NCBI GenBank assembly: GCA_008973525.1 | Contig: WACJ01000059.1 | Coordinates: forward strand, 1,220,422 to 1,284,421 | Origin: Stenopsyche tienmushanensis | Lineage: Eukaryota > Arthropoda > Insecta > Trichoptera > Stenopsychidae | Reading direction: 5' to 3' | DNA length: 64,000 bases | Shown here: one piece after another, positions 1 to 11,229 of the stretch | How the letters are laid out: each line of letters begins with the position of its first letter | How positions within the stretch are numbered: the stretch's first letter is position 1 | Program-made: the position numbers and the translations under genes | The notes under the pieces: model-generated | Databases searched by the model: none | Told to the model about the DNA's origin: nothing | What the model saw: only the letters and a program-made list of their open reading frames with translations

Positions 1-1140
1 ATGTTCATCTCGAAAGCCACCAAGTTAACCGTGTCCAAATTCAATTCCGTAACCGTTTTATTTAAATAAACTATTATAGTTGCGGTAGAGCAAATTGACT
101 TGAACGTCACGAAAAGTGAAACTCCAAAATATAGTGAGAATCGTTTATAGTCTCTATAGATTATGAATATTAACGACGTATCCCATTTGGTAGGATTAAT
201 CAATCAAAAATATTCGTAATTAATATTAATCCTTGAAGCAAGCACGATAATCCTTGTTTGGCAAACATTTCTAATATACTAATATAAATCTGTCATATTT
301 AAAAAAAACATAATGATTTAAAAATATCCTACGATCATCGCGGGTTTCAAGCAAGTTTTTGGAATATGATATCTATAATGCAGTTAAAAATATATGAATT
401 ATTGCGTAGTTAATAATTTGGTAGTGTCTAAAATATATAGCGATTTCGTTTTAGAGCTCCTTTTGCGCGATATAATAGATTATCGCGTTAATGTATTTAC
501 ATACGTTGATAAGCAATATTAATATCAGGTTATTATAAATATGTACTAAAAAATGGTACATATTAGACAGGTTGACTAGCAATTTAATTTGCAGGGATAT
601 GATTTCGACATAAGGATTAATTGCCTTCTGTACATTCCTCTCGGTCTTTGTATATGTTATGAGTAGTTTTTTGCGATCCTTTCAAGGATGACAACTCGAT
701 CGATAAAACTTATCATATGTCGAATAGAGAATGCCACAAAAGTAAGTTGATAAGTAGCCCTCGATAAATAAAGATAATCTGAGGCCGATTGTTTTTAACA
801 TTGAGCTTATGGTTATAAAATGTGAAAATTTAATAGCATGCATCCTGACCCTTATCCTTGAATCTTAGTTTTACAAAGAGTTATTTATATCATAGTTATG
901 TTTATTATGAACGTTGACCATGAAAGTTTTAAAGAAAGGCATGATGTATAAAATGTAGATTGATCTCTTTAATAATGAATATAATTTTAAGCAAAAAATA
1001 ACATTACTGTGTGTCAAATGATAATTTAGTACTTGCATATACGCATGCGCAAAGTCTGCCTTTTTGCTTATTAATTGCACCGAGATGAGAAGATTTAAAT
1101 TCAATTAAGCTGATTTTATAGGAAATTATGAATACAAACA
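1..1140. other. A+T-rich non-coding DNA
   Basis: No coding signal on either strand. A short stretch near 100-140 (CGAAAAGTGAAACTCC) matches the repeat copies at 2340-2560 and 16165-16420. Nothing else recognised. Confidence 0.4.
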
Positions 1141-1141
1141 G

Positions 1142-1591
1142 ATGATGACTTTTGAATATCTAACACTCATCTCTTGTAGATTGGTGATTTGGATTACTTT
1201 CTCATGGCACCTCGTCAACTTTTGGGTCTTTTTGCACCCCGTTTTTTTAATTGTCGTGCGGATGGAAGGTCAAAATTTGACTCACATTTTATGTCTACCC
1301 CCCTTACATGGAACATTCGTGGTCGGGACCGGATTAAACCCGACGACCTCGCTCACTCTCAACAATGGCGATGCACCGTGCTCATTACCATCGGATTTTG
1401 GGTGTAAAATTGACCAACAAACGGGTCGACTGGTCAGACGAGAAATGCTCCATATATGTATAAACGTGTTGAAATGGAGAAAAAATGACTATAATTATTG
1501 TATTGCGGCCATATATAATTATAATGGTGTATTTTGCATATACACTTTTGGTCGTCGAAAACGGTTTGAGAAACGGGAGCAGAGGAATTAA
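1142..1591 (+). other. 149-codon open frame in a G+C-richer island, doubtful
   Basis: An ATG-initiated open frame runs from 1142 to 1591. The sequence between about 1180 and 1450 is less A+T-rich than its surroundings, and no repeat copy of it occurs in the window. The translation has a hydrophobic start (several Trp, Phe and Leu), then a mixed segment, and resembles no family I know. No flanking splice signals stand out. It may be a short unknown gene, an exon or a non-coding regulatory island; I favour non-coding. Confidence 0.15.
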
Positions 1592-1710
1592 GGCGCTAAA
1601 TGCTTAGAATGATTTTTTGGCGCCAAATAAGGGTAGCGATCTCGATTAACTTGTTAACGTCCAGGTAAGTTTTGATTGCGTTCATATTTGGTTATTTTTT
1701 TGTTATCATA

Positions 1711-2199
1711 TACAACCTCTTTTTGTGCGATTTTTTTTGTCCGATTTCGAAGTTATGCGGTTTTTTTAAAAGTATTTTTTTTCATAAAGAGTACGTATCG
1801 AGATATTTTGGATAAATAGGAAATAAATCATCACCACTAATCGAAATTTGAAAAAAAAATATAATTAGGGACTGTTACTGTACTGTACTGTCTGACAAAA
1901 TAAGGCCAAAAAATTACTTGAATAATTTTTTTTAAACAGTCGGTATTTTGTGTTTTTTTTGAGTTAGGGACTATAGAGATATCTTTACTAATTAGGAATT
2001 TTGTTGTTGTAATGTTAGTTTTTCTGTTTTTTTATTAACTTCTTTTGTGCGATTTTGGATATATTTTATATAGCTGTTTCAAAGTTATGCGGTGTTTAAA
2101 ATCCATGGAATGTATCTTCATTTTTTCTATGCAAGTCATAGCTTTTTTTGTGCGATTTCCGTGGAACGTATCTACCACACAAAAAAAGGTTTAAGTGTA
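1711..2199 (+). mobile_element. pogo-like MITE, copy 1
   Basis: Begins ACCTCTTTTTGTGCGATT and ends CACAAAAAAAGGTTTAAGTG followed by TA, the inverted forms of one another. Internal landmarks shared with the other copies are AAGTTATGCGG (twice), AAACAGTCGGTATTTTGTG and GAGTTAGGGACTATAGAG. The TA at the outer edge fits Tc1/mariner-superfamily insertion. About 490 bp. Confidence 0.6.
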
Positions 2200-4945
2200 T
2201 AATTGATTCTAATTTATGATGCAGAATTGATTCATTTGCGGCAAAGTAAAGGCAATCTGGAAGACTTTTAGATGGTTCTATTGCTATTTTTCCATATGGT
2301 TAGTTTTCCGTTTTCCATATGGAGTAGAGGACAAACCACTACTGAATCAAGATATCTTGGTTGAAGTTTTGAACATCATGAAAAGTAAAACTCCAAGCGG
2401 TAATTGATCAGAAAAAGAGGAGAAAATCATTTGTACTCTTTCCACCTCCGTCATATTTTATTATAAATTACACAAACACAGCCATATCTTTTATCATACA
2501 AACACAACATAAAATTAACTTTTCCTAAAGCAAAGTTTAATTTCTACTGCATGAGAGTCTTATGTATTTTATTAGAAAAATGTATGCATTTTCAAATCTA
2601 AGATCACCATTAACTTGTAAAACTTGTAGACAAATTAAAGCATAATATTCAACGATTTAATAATCTGTCTTAGAAATTTGATGGATAATACTATATATAA
2701 TTGTGGTAATTACAGCGAAAATCATTTTTAAGATTGTATGATTGCTAATTGATTTTTTTTTGTGAAAATTGGAAGTTAGTGATAAGATAGTATGATCAAT
2801 GATTTTTTTTACTAACTAAAAGATATGATTGCCATTCCTATAAAATGTTCGATGAAAAATATCAGACTTTGAGATTTATGCAGAGGGTTTGTATTTTTAT
2901 TGATTTGAAAAATCAGACCGGTTCGAATCGTAAAACAAGCAATCAATCAAACTTGAATATGAGGTGGAAATAATATTCCTTTATACATATATATTTTTGC
3001 GGTTGCAGAGAAATAGGGAACGGACTTATAGGAATGAAAGTGTGGTGGCTAATAAATGGTATTGCCTCTGGTTGCTTCCGATGAGCTCCAAATGAATTCA
3101 GCCTTGTTTCCTATCCGGGTTGGAATCATTTGTGGTGCAAATGGGGTTGTCTTTTGATGATAACACGTTTGCTGTAATGGATGAGGTTTATTCTCAACAT
3201 ATTCCTTGTTGTGAGAATATTTGAAATAATCATAATAAATGTATGATAACTATTAGTGCAGTTAAACATTTCTTGAGAACATTGGCTGATCCAAATTATT
3301 GGCGGACTTCTTTTCGATCAAATATGGTCGTTTTTCATACCTATCTTGAATTTTTGATAGCATTTCAATCAACAACGATCGTGTTGATCAATCCATCTAT
3401 GTAATATTTAAAAATAAAAATAAAGTCGCTTAAATGGCATTTTTGCAGGGACGTTTTATATTTAATTCACACGCCAAAAAACTTCCATTTTGTTATAAAA
3501 TCATTCTTATGCGCAGACACTTTGGCCATATACGTTATGTTCGATAAATATTCATGGTTATTTCACAATTTAATTGAATTATCAGTGTATTAAATCTCGC
3601 GAGAAAATTATCAGTTATCTATTCCTTGTATGGAATTTTCACCATTTTTTAATTGTCATTCCAGCACCATTTGCGGCACGTCGCCAAACTTAATGAAATG
3701 CAGCTATTTTCTTCGCCATAGTTCTTCGCGCAAATTATACACCTGAATATAATTTCACTTATTGATTCATTATCTTCAATCGATATCGCATATTTGGAAT
3801 TCTCTCCTTCCAGGCAACGAGCAGTCTACTTTTACAAAAGGCCACAAAGACAACACTCGTCGAAATATGACGCACACTCTTCAAAAAAGCATGAGTTATA
3901 AATTCGGCCATCTATATTCATGAAATAATTATTTCTTGTTCAAAATGAAGTCATCAGCGCTATTTTTTCGGAAAATTTATTCGCATTTGCTTCGATCGTT
4001 ATGTGTGCAAGTTACGTTCGTCAAACACAAGTGTTTCTCAGTGCTTTGAATCACAATTGGATTTCTTCCATTTTAAAAGTGTTACACAATGACGCTTTGA
4101 ATTAATCGAGTTACATTGTCATTTTACGCTCTTTTTCATTATTAGGCGCTATAAAATATTACGAGTGTTTATGTCACATAAACGACTCGCACTTTCTCCG
4201 AATGTGCCCCTTTTAAAATGGTTAAGTCCCACTGGAAAAAATAGACGAAATGACAACTTTAATCTGATAAAATTACACACGACATGATGTGTATTGCATT
4301 ATAGATTATTTTTACGATATAATGCGTGTATTACACGATAAAAAAGTTAAAAATAATCGATCATTTTTCTTCGTGATACGATCGATTCACAGCCACCAGC
4401 TTCATGACAATTCAACGAGTCGATATGAGCGTTAATTTTTACTTTTAATAAAAGTATTTACTACATAGGTTAACAAGATTGATAATGATGACACCAGTGA
4501 TAATGCATGGTTATAAAACATATGTACATCCAGAAGTGTGTCAAAAGCTGAGAGCTAACCAGAAGGCTGTGAGGCTTAACAGGTTGGGAAAAACGAGTTG
4601 CGATTTTATAATAAATACATTGATAAGATGCATTTGAACAAAAAAATATTGAAGGGCTTGGAATTATAGATATATATTAAGGTAGATTGTATAGCGGGAA
4701 TAACGGATGAATGATGGATGCAATACACTGCAAAATGAAATTAAACGACCGGACTAACGGAGACCAGCTTGAAAGTTATTTGTTCTGCATGAGCAGATTT
4801 AGTTTAACCATTGAATAAATATTTTGTTAATTGTATTCGTCATTTTGCGATAATGTATTTTTAACGGCTAAAAAAATGCGAAAAAAAGCGTTCGCTAAAA
4901 GTATTTATAATTGACCAAATATAATATTATATATCTTAATGTTGA
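2200..4945. other. A+T-rich non-coding DNA with one dispersed-repeat copy
   Basis: No gene found. A repeat copy lies at about 2340-2560 (see its entry). The rest, including a slightly richer patch near 3000-3250 and another at 3600-4250, shows no coding frame or element that I recognise. Confidence 0.35.
2340..2560 (+). repeat. Dispersed repeat D, copy 1
   Basis: Shares a diverged block with 16165-16420: GAAAAGTRAAACTC, then TAATTGATCAGAAAAAGAGG or its close variant, then CCTCC and TACACAAACAC. A third short match lies near 100-140. No protein frame; it could be a SINE or a MITE fragment. Confidence 0.45.
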
Positions 4946-4948
4946 CAG

Positions 4949-5104
4949 TTTAAATTGAAATGAAAAATGGTTAATTTGAAATAAAAAAGTTTAACTTGAA
5001 TTGAAAAAGTTTAACTTGAGTTGAAAAAGTTTAACTTGAGTTGAAAAAGTTTAACTTGAGTTGAAAAAGTTTAACTTGAGTTGAAAAAGGTTTGACTTGA
5101 AATC
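4949..5104 (+). repeat. 20-bp tandem repeat array
   Basis: About eight units with period 20. The consensus is TTTAACTTGAGTTGAAAAAG. The four or five central units are identical and the outer ones decay on both sides. There are no spacers, so it is not CRISPR-like. It sits about 230 bp before the mariner-bounded composite element. Confidence 0.9.
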
Positions 5105-5331
5105 AAAAATTATGTTGATTTTTTTATACTTTTCCTCAAAAGAAAATTATTCAGTATTAAGAATACATCCAGGTCACTCAAAATTCTTATTCACCCTTGT
5201 AAATGAATGTCAAATAGAGATATGTAGTTTTATAGTAAATGCCAAAAATATTATTAAGCCACTGACTGATTTATTTCCTTTAAAACTTTTTTTTGCTACA
5301 CTTTATTCTCTATTTATTCGATGATTCTATT

Positions 5332-5362
5332 AGGTCAGTCCAAAAGTTCGTGCGCATTTTTG
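5332..5362 (+). repeat. Mariner terminal inverted repeat, left
   Basis: AGGTCAGTCCAAAAGTT at the outer end, continuing to 5362. It pairs with 6680-6710 with one mismatch (C/T at base 19). The form is that of mariner ends. Confidence 0.9.
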
Positions 5363-5560
5363 TCAATGATATATTTTTCTTCGCTGTCAACAATTTCTTG
5401 CCATCTTACAGAAAGCTTTTTAATTCCATTGCTGCTAAGTTTAAACGACACTGTAAACAGTTCATAATAAATCACACCATACGTATCCCACAAAACACTT
5501 AAAAGTTTCTTTTTAGGATGTAAAGACATATTCGCTGTTGGAATTGACTGCTTATCTTTA
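5335..5560 (-). pseudogene. Mariner transposase remnant, internally deleted
   Basis: The minus-strand frame has QSIPTANMSLHPKKKLLSV then LWDTYGVIYYELF, the mariner block around the second catalytic Asp. It passes directly to KKLSVRWQEIVDSEEKYI, the conserved C-terminal end (family form: LPERWQKVVE..GKYF). The stretch between these, which holds the DNARPH block with the third Asp, is missing, and the N-terminal half is replaced by the RT fragment. The protein cannot be an active transposase; the element could only move if supplied in trans. Confidence 0.8.
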
Positions 5561-5564
5561 TCTG

Positions 5565-6632
5565 TCTACTGTCTTTGTGATGAGAAAAGAAAAACCAGTG
5601 ACGGCAAGCGTTCCACAGGGGTCGGTGCTTGGACCCACCCTGTGGAACATAATGTACGACGGACTGCTGAGGACGCTACTAATGGACGGAGCCAAAATGA
5701 TCACATTCACTGATGACGTTGCCATCCTAGTCACCGCCAAATCCACGGATATTCTGCGAACGACCTGCGAGGACGCGCTGAGGAAGGCCAAAAAGTGGCT
5801 GACAGGAGCTGGTCTGGAGCTCGTTGTCCAAAAAACGGAGGCCCTCTTTTTCACAAGACGTAGGAAGCTTGCGCTCCCACCCCTGAAGATCGGGGGTTGT
5901 GAGATTAAATACTTAAGATCTAATTGGTATTTGGGAGTGGAGATTGATGACAAGCTCCGATTCGTCACCCACACGGAGAAGGCGGCCAGCATTGCGGAGA
6001 ATCTGGCCAGGTTGATGCCCAACATTGGTGGCCCAAAAACAAGCAGGAGGCGACTCTACAACGAGGTAGTGCACTCAGTACTGTTGTACGGCGCACCGAC
6101 ATGGGCTGAGGCACTACAAATTGAAAGGGTCAGGCTTAACATGGCCAGAGTCCAGAGAAGGAGCGTGATCAGAGTGGCTGCTGAACATCGCACAGTGTCA
6201 CAAAACGCCGTCCTGGCACTGATTGTCATATCGCCAGTCGATCTGCTCGCCCACGAGAGACAAGCGATAAAGAAAGGTGAAGACAGGAAAAACGCTAAGC
6301 AAAGGACCATGGCGGCGTGACAGTCCCGATGGGACAACTCCGCTAAAGGTCGGTGGACGCATGAGCTAATACCGAACCTGAGAATCTGGGTAGACAGAAA
6401 GCACGGCCAACTGTGCTACCACTTGACCCAGGTTCTCACCGGGCACGGCTGTTTTGGTAGCTACCATAGGCAAAGAGACCGGCCTGGAGTGCCACCACTG
6501 CGAAGCGGAGTACGACGATGCTGCACATACGACATTTGTCTGCCCAGCATGGAGCACTGAAAGGAACATCATACGGGAGGAGCTGGGAATCAGCTCGCTC
6601 TCCCCTAGCAACATGCAACATAGTACACATTA
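5565..6632 (+). pseudogene. R1-type non-LTR reverse transcriptase, internal fragment (LINE copy 1)
   Basis: The frame shows VPQGSVLGPTLWN (RT block 4), FTDDVAIL (catalytic block, Asp pair intact), GLELVVQKTEALFF, and WYLGVEID. The C-terminal part contains [19 protein letters not shown] and then a TGA at 6318-6320 in place of the expected Trp. After a further frame change comes the zinc-knuckle-like stretch CHHCEAEYDDAAHTTFVCPAW (about 6487-6550). The fragment stops near SPSNM, where LINE copy 2 (46810-47835) continues for roughly 110 more codons to its natural end and poly(A). The 5' third of the RT and any ORF1 or endonuclease are missing. No RNase H follows. R1 clade is the best guess; Jockey-like is possible. 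Confidence 0.8.
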
Positions 6633-6679
6633 ATCATGCGACGATAAATTTTCGACAGGTTCGAAATCTAAAGAAATCC

Positions 6680-6710
6680 CAAAAATGCGCACAAACTTTT
6701 GGACTGACCT
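6680..6710 (-). repeat. Mariner terminal inverted repeat, right
   Basis: The reverse complement starts AGGTCAGTCCAAAAGTT and matches 5332-5362 at 30 of 31 positions. In mariner orientation this is the 5' end of the element. Confidence 0.9.
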
Positions 6711-6719
6711 GGGAGGTAA

Positions 6720-7310
6720 AATATTTCTAACACGCCTTTTGTGACGACATTTAGATTTCGGCTCCATAAAGTTTGAAACCGAGTTCTCTTGTAATACGAA
6801 TGATAAGGCGCTATTGCGTGCTTAACGATATATCGTCGTTGGCACTTTTCGCAAGTGTTAACTACGACGATATATCAGCGTCTGGCACTGTTAGTCCGTT
6901 TTCACATTGTGTTCCTTATAGAAAGAATTCGCATAACACGGTATTTTTTTGGAATCTAACATGATCTTATGCGGAGGCTCTTTATATATTCATCACAGCA
7001 TCTTGTTTTACTACCTGCCTGTTGTTTTTTCAAGCTCTTTAATCTCGTTTATTGATTTAAATTTGTTTTAATCAGTGAAATACACATGTAGGTTGAAATA
7101 TATTTCATGTCAAGAATTTGATCCCTTTATCAATTTTTACATATAGCAATGACTAATCATTGTATTCGCTGCATGTAATAAATGCAAAACATGACAAATT
7201 GTATATACTGATACTGATAAGCTGATATTTTGGCAATAGATCGTTTCTAATCGTTAATAATTCAAATAAGAACAATGCTTGTTGAATTTCGTCCGCCATT
7301 TTAATTAGCG
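6720..7310. other. Non-coding DNA with piggyBac-like palindrome
   Basis: Contains the inverted repeat at 6827-6876 (separate entry), otherwise A+T-rich sequence without a gene that I recognise. Confidence 0.35.
6827..6876. repeat. Nested inverted repeat (cruciform-capable), piggyBac-like terminal motif
   Basis: GATATATCGTCGT at 6827-6839 is matched perfectly by its complement at 6864-6876. Between them CACTT (6843-6847) and AAGTG (6853-6857) form an inner stem around TTCGC. CGATATATCG-type ends with GGCAC are typical of decayed piggyBac-like repeats in insects, and a related stretch occurs at 17433-17470. Confidence 0.6.
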
Positions 7311-7600
7311 TCAGCTGGCGAACTCTCGCGGTGGTCATGAGGCACTACGCCGCAAATTATGCAAAATGGCGTCAAATCGATTTGTGACAGCATCCGGAAA
7401 TCATTTCGATATTATTAAGCGTTATATAATGCGCGAACACATCGAGGATTATGCAAAATCGAACAATAGATTTGCACTCGAGTGCATCTCTAATAGTTCC
7501 GTTTCTTTTTTTGCAATCGGTCGAACACTCTACAAATCAAATACGCGGTGCTTCGCTAAGTGTTTACCTTGTGGCACCTTATCAGGTCGTAAAAAATAAT
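7310..7600. promoter_or_regulatory. G+C-richer unique island, candidate regulatory element
   Basis: From GCGTCAGCTGGCG to TCAGGTCGTAAAAA the composition rises above the flanks, and no copy occurs elsewhere in the window. A 77-codon frame (7366-7599, +) crosses it but looks like no family. Contains AAATTATGCAAAAT (octamer-like) and two GCAAAATGGCG/GCAAAATCG blocks. Candidate only. Confidence 0.2.
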
Positions 7601-8044
7601 CGGTAAAACCGAGTGTGTTTAATTGATAAATACTCGCGCGGTTACCGTATGAAAATCCTGATATCGGAGGTAATATACGTTTTTCATTCCAGTTCAAATC
7701 TTTTAAAATCTCTTTTCAGTTTCGAAAAAGTTGATAGTACTAAATACACTCGAAATTCTTGGAACTGCTTTACATAAGGTGGATTTTTTATTGCGTATAA
7801 AGTATATTTGATCTATCTGTTGGATCAGAGAATATGGTAAAAATGTTTTAGCATTGACTCACTCATACATTATTATGTTAATTTTTCAAGCACTTGATTT
7901 AACACAAATAGGCATATTTAATTTTCAAAATGAGTCACAAATTGCATGCATGCAAATTTTGTAACAATAATGAGTACATTATGACAATAAAATCCTTTAT
8001 TTTTTTAGATGTTTTAATGATCGAATAGATAATAGTCTAAAGAA

Positions 8045-8670
8045 GTGTTCACCAACCTTTTAACACCTGCGGACCGATAAAAAAGGGAAAAAAATGCAGA
8101 CTGAAATGAAAATGTATGTTTATGTAATATTTTTTTAATCTTATATTGTGACAAATGGACATGACTATAACTAACAAATATACATAACAGTTTGTTACAT
8201 TAAGATTTAAATGCTTTCAAGTGTTGACTTATTACATTTAAAACATCTTTCCTGTCGACGTCAGCAGCAATTAAAAATTCTTGCAAAAGTGGAAACATTT
8301 CTAAATCCTCCTCTTGTACGCGACAATTCCAAAGTACCAGCTTCTTTTAAAATGCATCGACCTTATTTCTCAGTTTAAAAATGTTTGTACAATATCCAAC
8401 ATATATGCGAGTTTACTCGCCATCCCTCGTCCAGAAAATGTTCTAGATCGAGGGTCTCTCTCATAAAATGTTTTGTTTCTTCCCTTAATTCGAAAAGACG
8501 TGAAAGAACCTTTTCTCTCGATAGCCACCTCACTTCTGCATTTAATATTTTTGTGTGGCGAATTTCTTGATATTTGGTTTGATGCGAATTTGATGATTTA
8601 TTTGTCATATCGCAATTTATTCAGCTTGATTTTTCATAAGGGATGCTTTAGAAAATGCAATGAAATACTA
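8045..8670 (-). pseudogene. hAT transposase relic (ZBED/Charlie type)
   Basis: The minus-strand frame 8375-8608 contains ILNAEVRWLSREKVLSRLFE, the well-known hAT block, and continues with the sense of the family after one stop: KVDAF, then LVLWNCRVQEEDLEMF and QEFLIAADVDRKDVLN down to about 8205. At the 3' edge (8046-8075) GTGTTCACCAACCTTTTAAC followed by CTGCGGACC resembles a hAT terminus. At least one in-frame stop and truncated N-terminus: dead copy. I could not find the opposite terminus. Confidence 0.72.
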
Positions 8671-8699
8671 CTCAAATAAATTCTGTGCACCAATCAATT

Positions 8700-10240
8700 G
8701 GTATGTATGTATTTACAGCAGGTTGACATAAAAATGACTCAATCAATTTCATTTATGATGCAATTACTGTGTTCAGAATACATAAGCACATTTTCTCTAA
8801 AGCAGTCTTACTTTATGTCAATAGTAGAAAATAACAAGGAAAATGTATTCATGAAATAGAATAAACTTTTCACTTTTTACATTTTGTACATTTATTCTTT
8901 CATATTTTCAGTTCAACTAATGTTTTTCCCTTTTTGATTAGCTTAAGATCAGGGTTTCAAACTGAAATTGATCCGAAAACTGTTTATTTCGGTCCGGTGT
9001 CCTCCTATATATATATATATTAATCACTCTTAGATGGACCATTAACTAAAAACCATTATTTTTTCTGGAACAAAAATCGAAACCAAAGTAATATTTATAT
9101 TTTAAATTGAAATAAAACCAAAGTCTAAGATTCCCATGATATTTTCAGCATCGATCTGTAGGTCCACATTTTAAATGTTTCTATATATTTATTTTATACA
9201 CAGCTTCAGTGAGAATTTATGCTTTTTGCTGAAGGATGCTGAAGATATAACATTTCAGCGATGGAACATGGAATGAGATATTCCTATTAATACAACTCAA
9301 TACTTTCTTGATTTTTGGAAAGCGTTACGTGCTCGTTCTTGCAACTAATCTTCTGCATGCTATCCTAATTAAATATCAACAAGCAATTTTGTTTTTCGAA
9401 TATCTTCTACGATCACGCAATAGCCAATTTCGAAATTTCCTACCGATTTTTGCATTAATACTTCATGTCTCACAGTCGTACATCAGCAATGGCATAATAA
9501 TTTGATAAAATATCTCAAGACACAAATAGATGACGAGATCTTAGTATCACATCCAAATCAACTTCAAATAGCAGTCATTTGCTCTAGATAAATATACCAT
9601 TAGTATTTAGAATCAGGCGTAACTTTTTTAGTGGTGTTATGGTTGTTCTTTTTAGACTTTTGTTCATGCAAAAATTTACCACATCCTTGAGTATGTGCGC
9701 GGATGATGACAACTTTTATATATGCTTTACATCTGATTCATGTACTTATCTTGTGTACTTATGTTAATTACATTGTAAAATTATTTTTGCGATAAGAATT
9801 TTGAACATTTGATCTGAGGACTGTAATTTAAAATATGCATGTGTAATTCTGTACAATCTTACAGTATAATAAATGGTATTCAAGAAACTTGCGAAGAAAG
9901 TGTACTTATTAAGTTAAACACCAGATCCTTTTTTTGTACGGTTTTGCAGATAATCCTTATCCTAACTTAACTATATAGGGAGAAATTGGCAAACCAATAA
10001 CGGATATGGCATTTAAATATGTATATTTTGACTGATTTTTATTTTTAATTTTTGTAACAGCTTCATGATTAAGACTCCGAGCATTTGTAGTAGATAAGTC
10101 AATGAATTAAAGTATCATTCTGGCTCCAATCAGAATAGGTTATAAGCTCTAATAATCTGATAGAGGCGATAGATTCAATTGTATATATTTAATTTAATAT
10201 GATTTTAAAGCCATTGACGTCATTGAATGCAGCAGATATC
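8700..10240. other. A+T-rich non-coding DNA
   Basis: Contains a (TA)n run at 9006-9022 and nothing else recognisable; short open frames here are A+T-driven and lack any motif. Confidence 0.4.
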
Positions 10241-10249
10241 TTTTAGCAT

Positions 10250-10600
10250 CCATCGAGGTCTTCTCAAGGAACAATAAAATGTTGAGGATACGTCTCAGAT
10301 CCGCAGACGAAACTCTTCACCAGGGTGGCCTTGCAATGTCGTGACGGGTTTATGTTCTCCCCGCCGGGAAATCGAGTCCAGTCGGTGACGTTTCTGTGTC
10401 GCTTATCGCTCTCATCTACAAGGCGGTCCCGCCAGTGGCGTCCGCGATAAAATGCAATTTAAGCGCATCTGCAATATTTATGCACTCGATTTTTACTGCC
10501 CATATATTATTATGGAGTCGAATTTATAGGCCGGTAAATTGTCTTATTTATGACGCCATTAAAATTACAATCAGCCCGAAGAATTGATAGGCGACTGCGA
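10250..10600. promoter_or_regulatory. G+C-richer unique island, candidate regulatory element
   Basis: Clearly less A+T-rich than both flanks, single-copy within the window and without a convincing coding frame on either strand. Ends in homeodomain-type sites (TTTATGACGCCATTAAAATT). It could be a conserved non-coding element; that needs comparison with related genomes. Confidence 0.25.
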
Positions 10601-10789
10601 AACTAAGAAAATTTATTTTATTGATAAATCTTGTGCCTCGATTTATATCAATTACTGCTAAATAATACCCTAAGAATGCAAGGGCTGGCAAAGGCAGGTT
10701 TATACGAACCAGCTCTCATGTAACCTAATTGTATCATTTCATACTCAATGAAAATTATAGACCATAACAAATATTATCAATTTCATTTA

Positions 10790-11222
10790 AAAAAAAAACT
10801 GTGACAAAATAAGGCTAAAAAATGACTTGACTGAATTCTTTTTAAACAGTTGCCATTTTGTGATTTTATTTTTTGAGTTAGGGACTACAGTGACATCTTT
10901 ACTAACTATGAACTATATTGTTGGAAAAAGACATTGAAACTGGGCATACTATTTCTTCCGAAGAGAGTGATTTTGAGTCATATCGAAAATCGCAACGAAA
11001 ATTATCATATAACGATGATAGTTTGTAATTAAAATAATTAGTAGTTCTCTAGTGGATGTCTATCATTTGATATGCCAGATGTCAGACATACTTAAGATTT
11101 TACCAATGATGCAAGACGTCCTTTAAATATTACCAAAAATCTTATTTTTTGATTCCCTTATTGTTTTTTTTTATTAACTTTTTTATGCGATTTTGGATTT
11201 GCACAAAAAAAGCTTAAGTGTA
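10790..11222 (+). mobile_element. pogo-like MITE, copy 2 (5' truncated)
   Basis: Starts inside the element at CTGTGACAAAATAAGGC and ends GCACAAAAAAAGCTTAAGTG plus TA. It holds the conserved piece reading [14 protein letters not shown] and LSYNDDSL followed by TAA, the presumed C-terminal end of the parent transposase. Confidence 0.6.
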
Positions 11223-11229
11223 TTTAACG

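Larger units (their letters stand above)
5332..6710. mobile_element. Mariner-bounded composite element with internal R1-type RT fragment
   Basis: Terminal inverted repeats at 5332-5362 and 6680-6710 match at 30 of 31 bases (core AGGTCAGTCCAAAAGTT). In mariner orientation (minus) the 3' side carries the transposase remnant at 5335-5560. The rest, about 5565 to 6632, is the RT fragment, followed by only about 50 bp before the other repeat. The total of 1379 bp is close to the ~1.3 kb of a normal mariner. A TA lies near the left edge (5328-5329) but the right edge does not show a matching junction. Confidence 0.85.

Noticed and set aside
1142..1591. 149-codon protein-coding gene
   Set aside because: Composition bump without any recognisable domain; kept only as a doubtful frame.
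4949..5104. CRISPR-like array
   Set aside because: Repeats are directly adjacent without spacers and the DNA is eukaryotic; it is a simple tandem repeat.
5558..6025. 155-codon minus-strand frame
   Set aside because: Antisense shadow of the RT fragment, apart from its last few codons which overlap the mariner edge.
5565..6632. A LINE that inserted into the mariner by retrotransposition
   Set aside because: No poly(A), no target duplication and a 3' edge internal to the element compared with copy 2.
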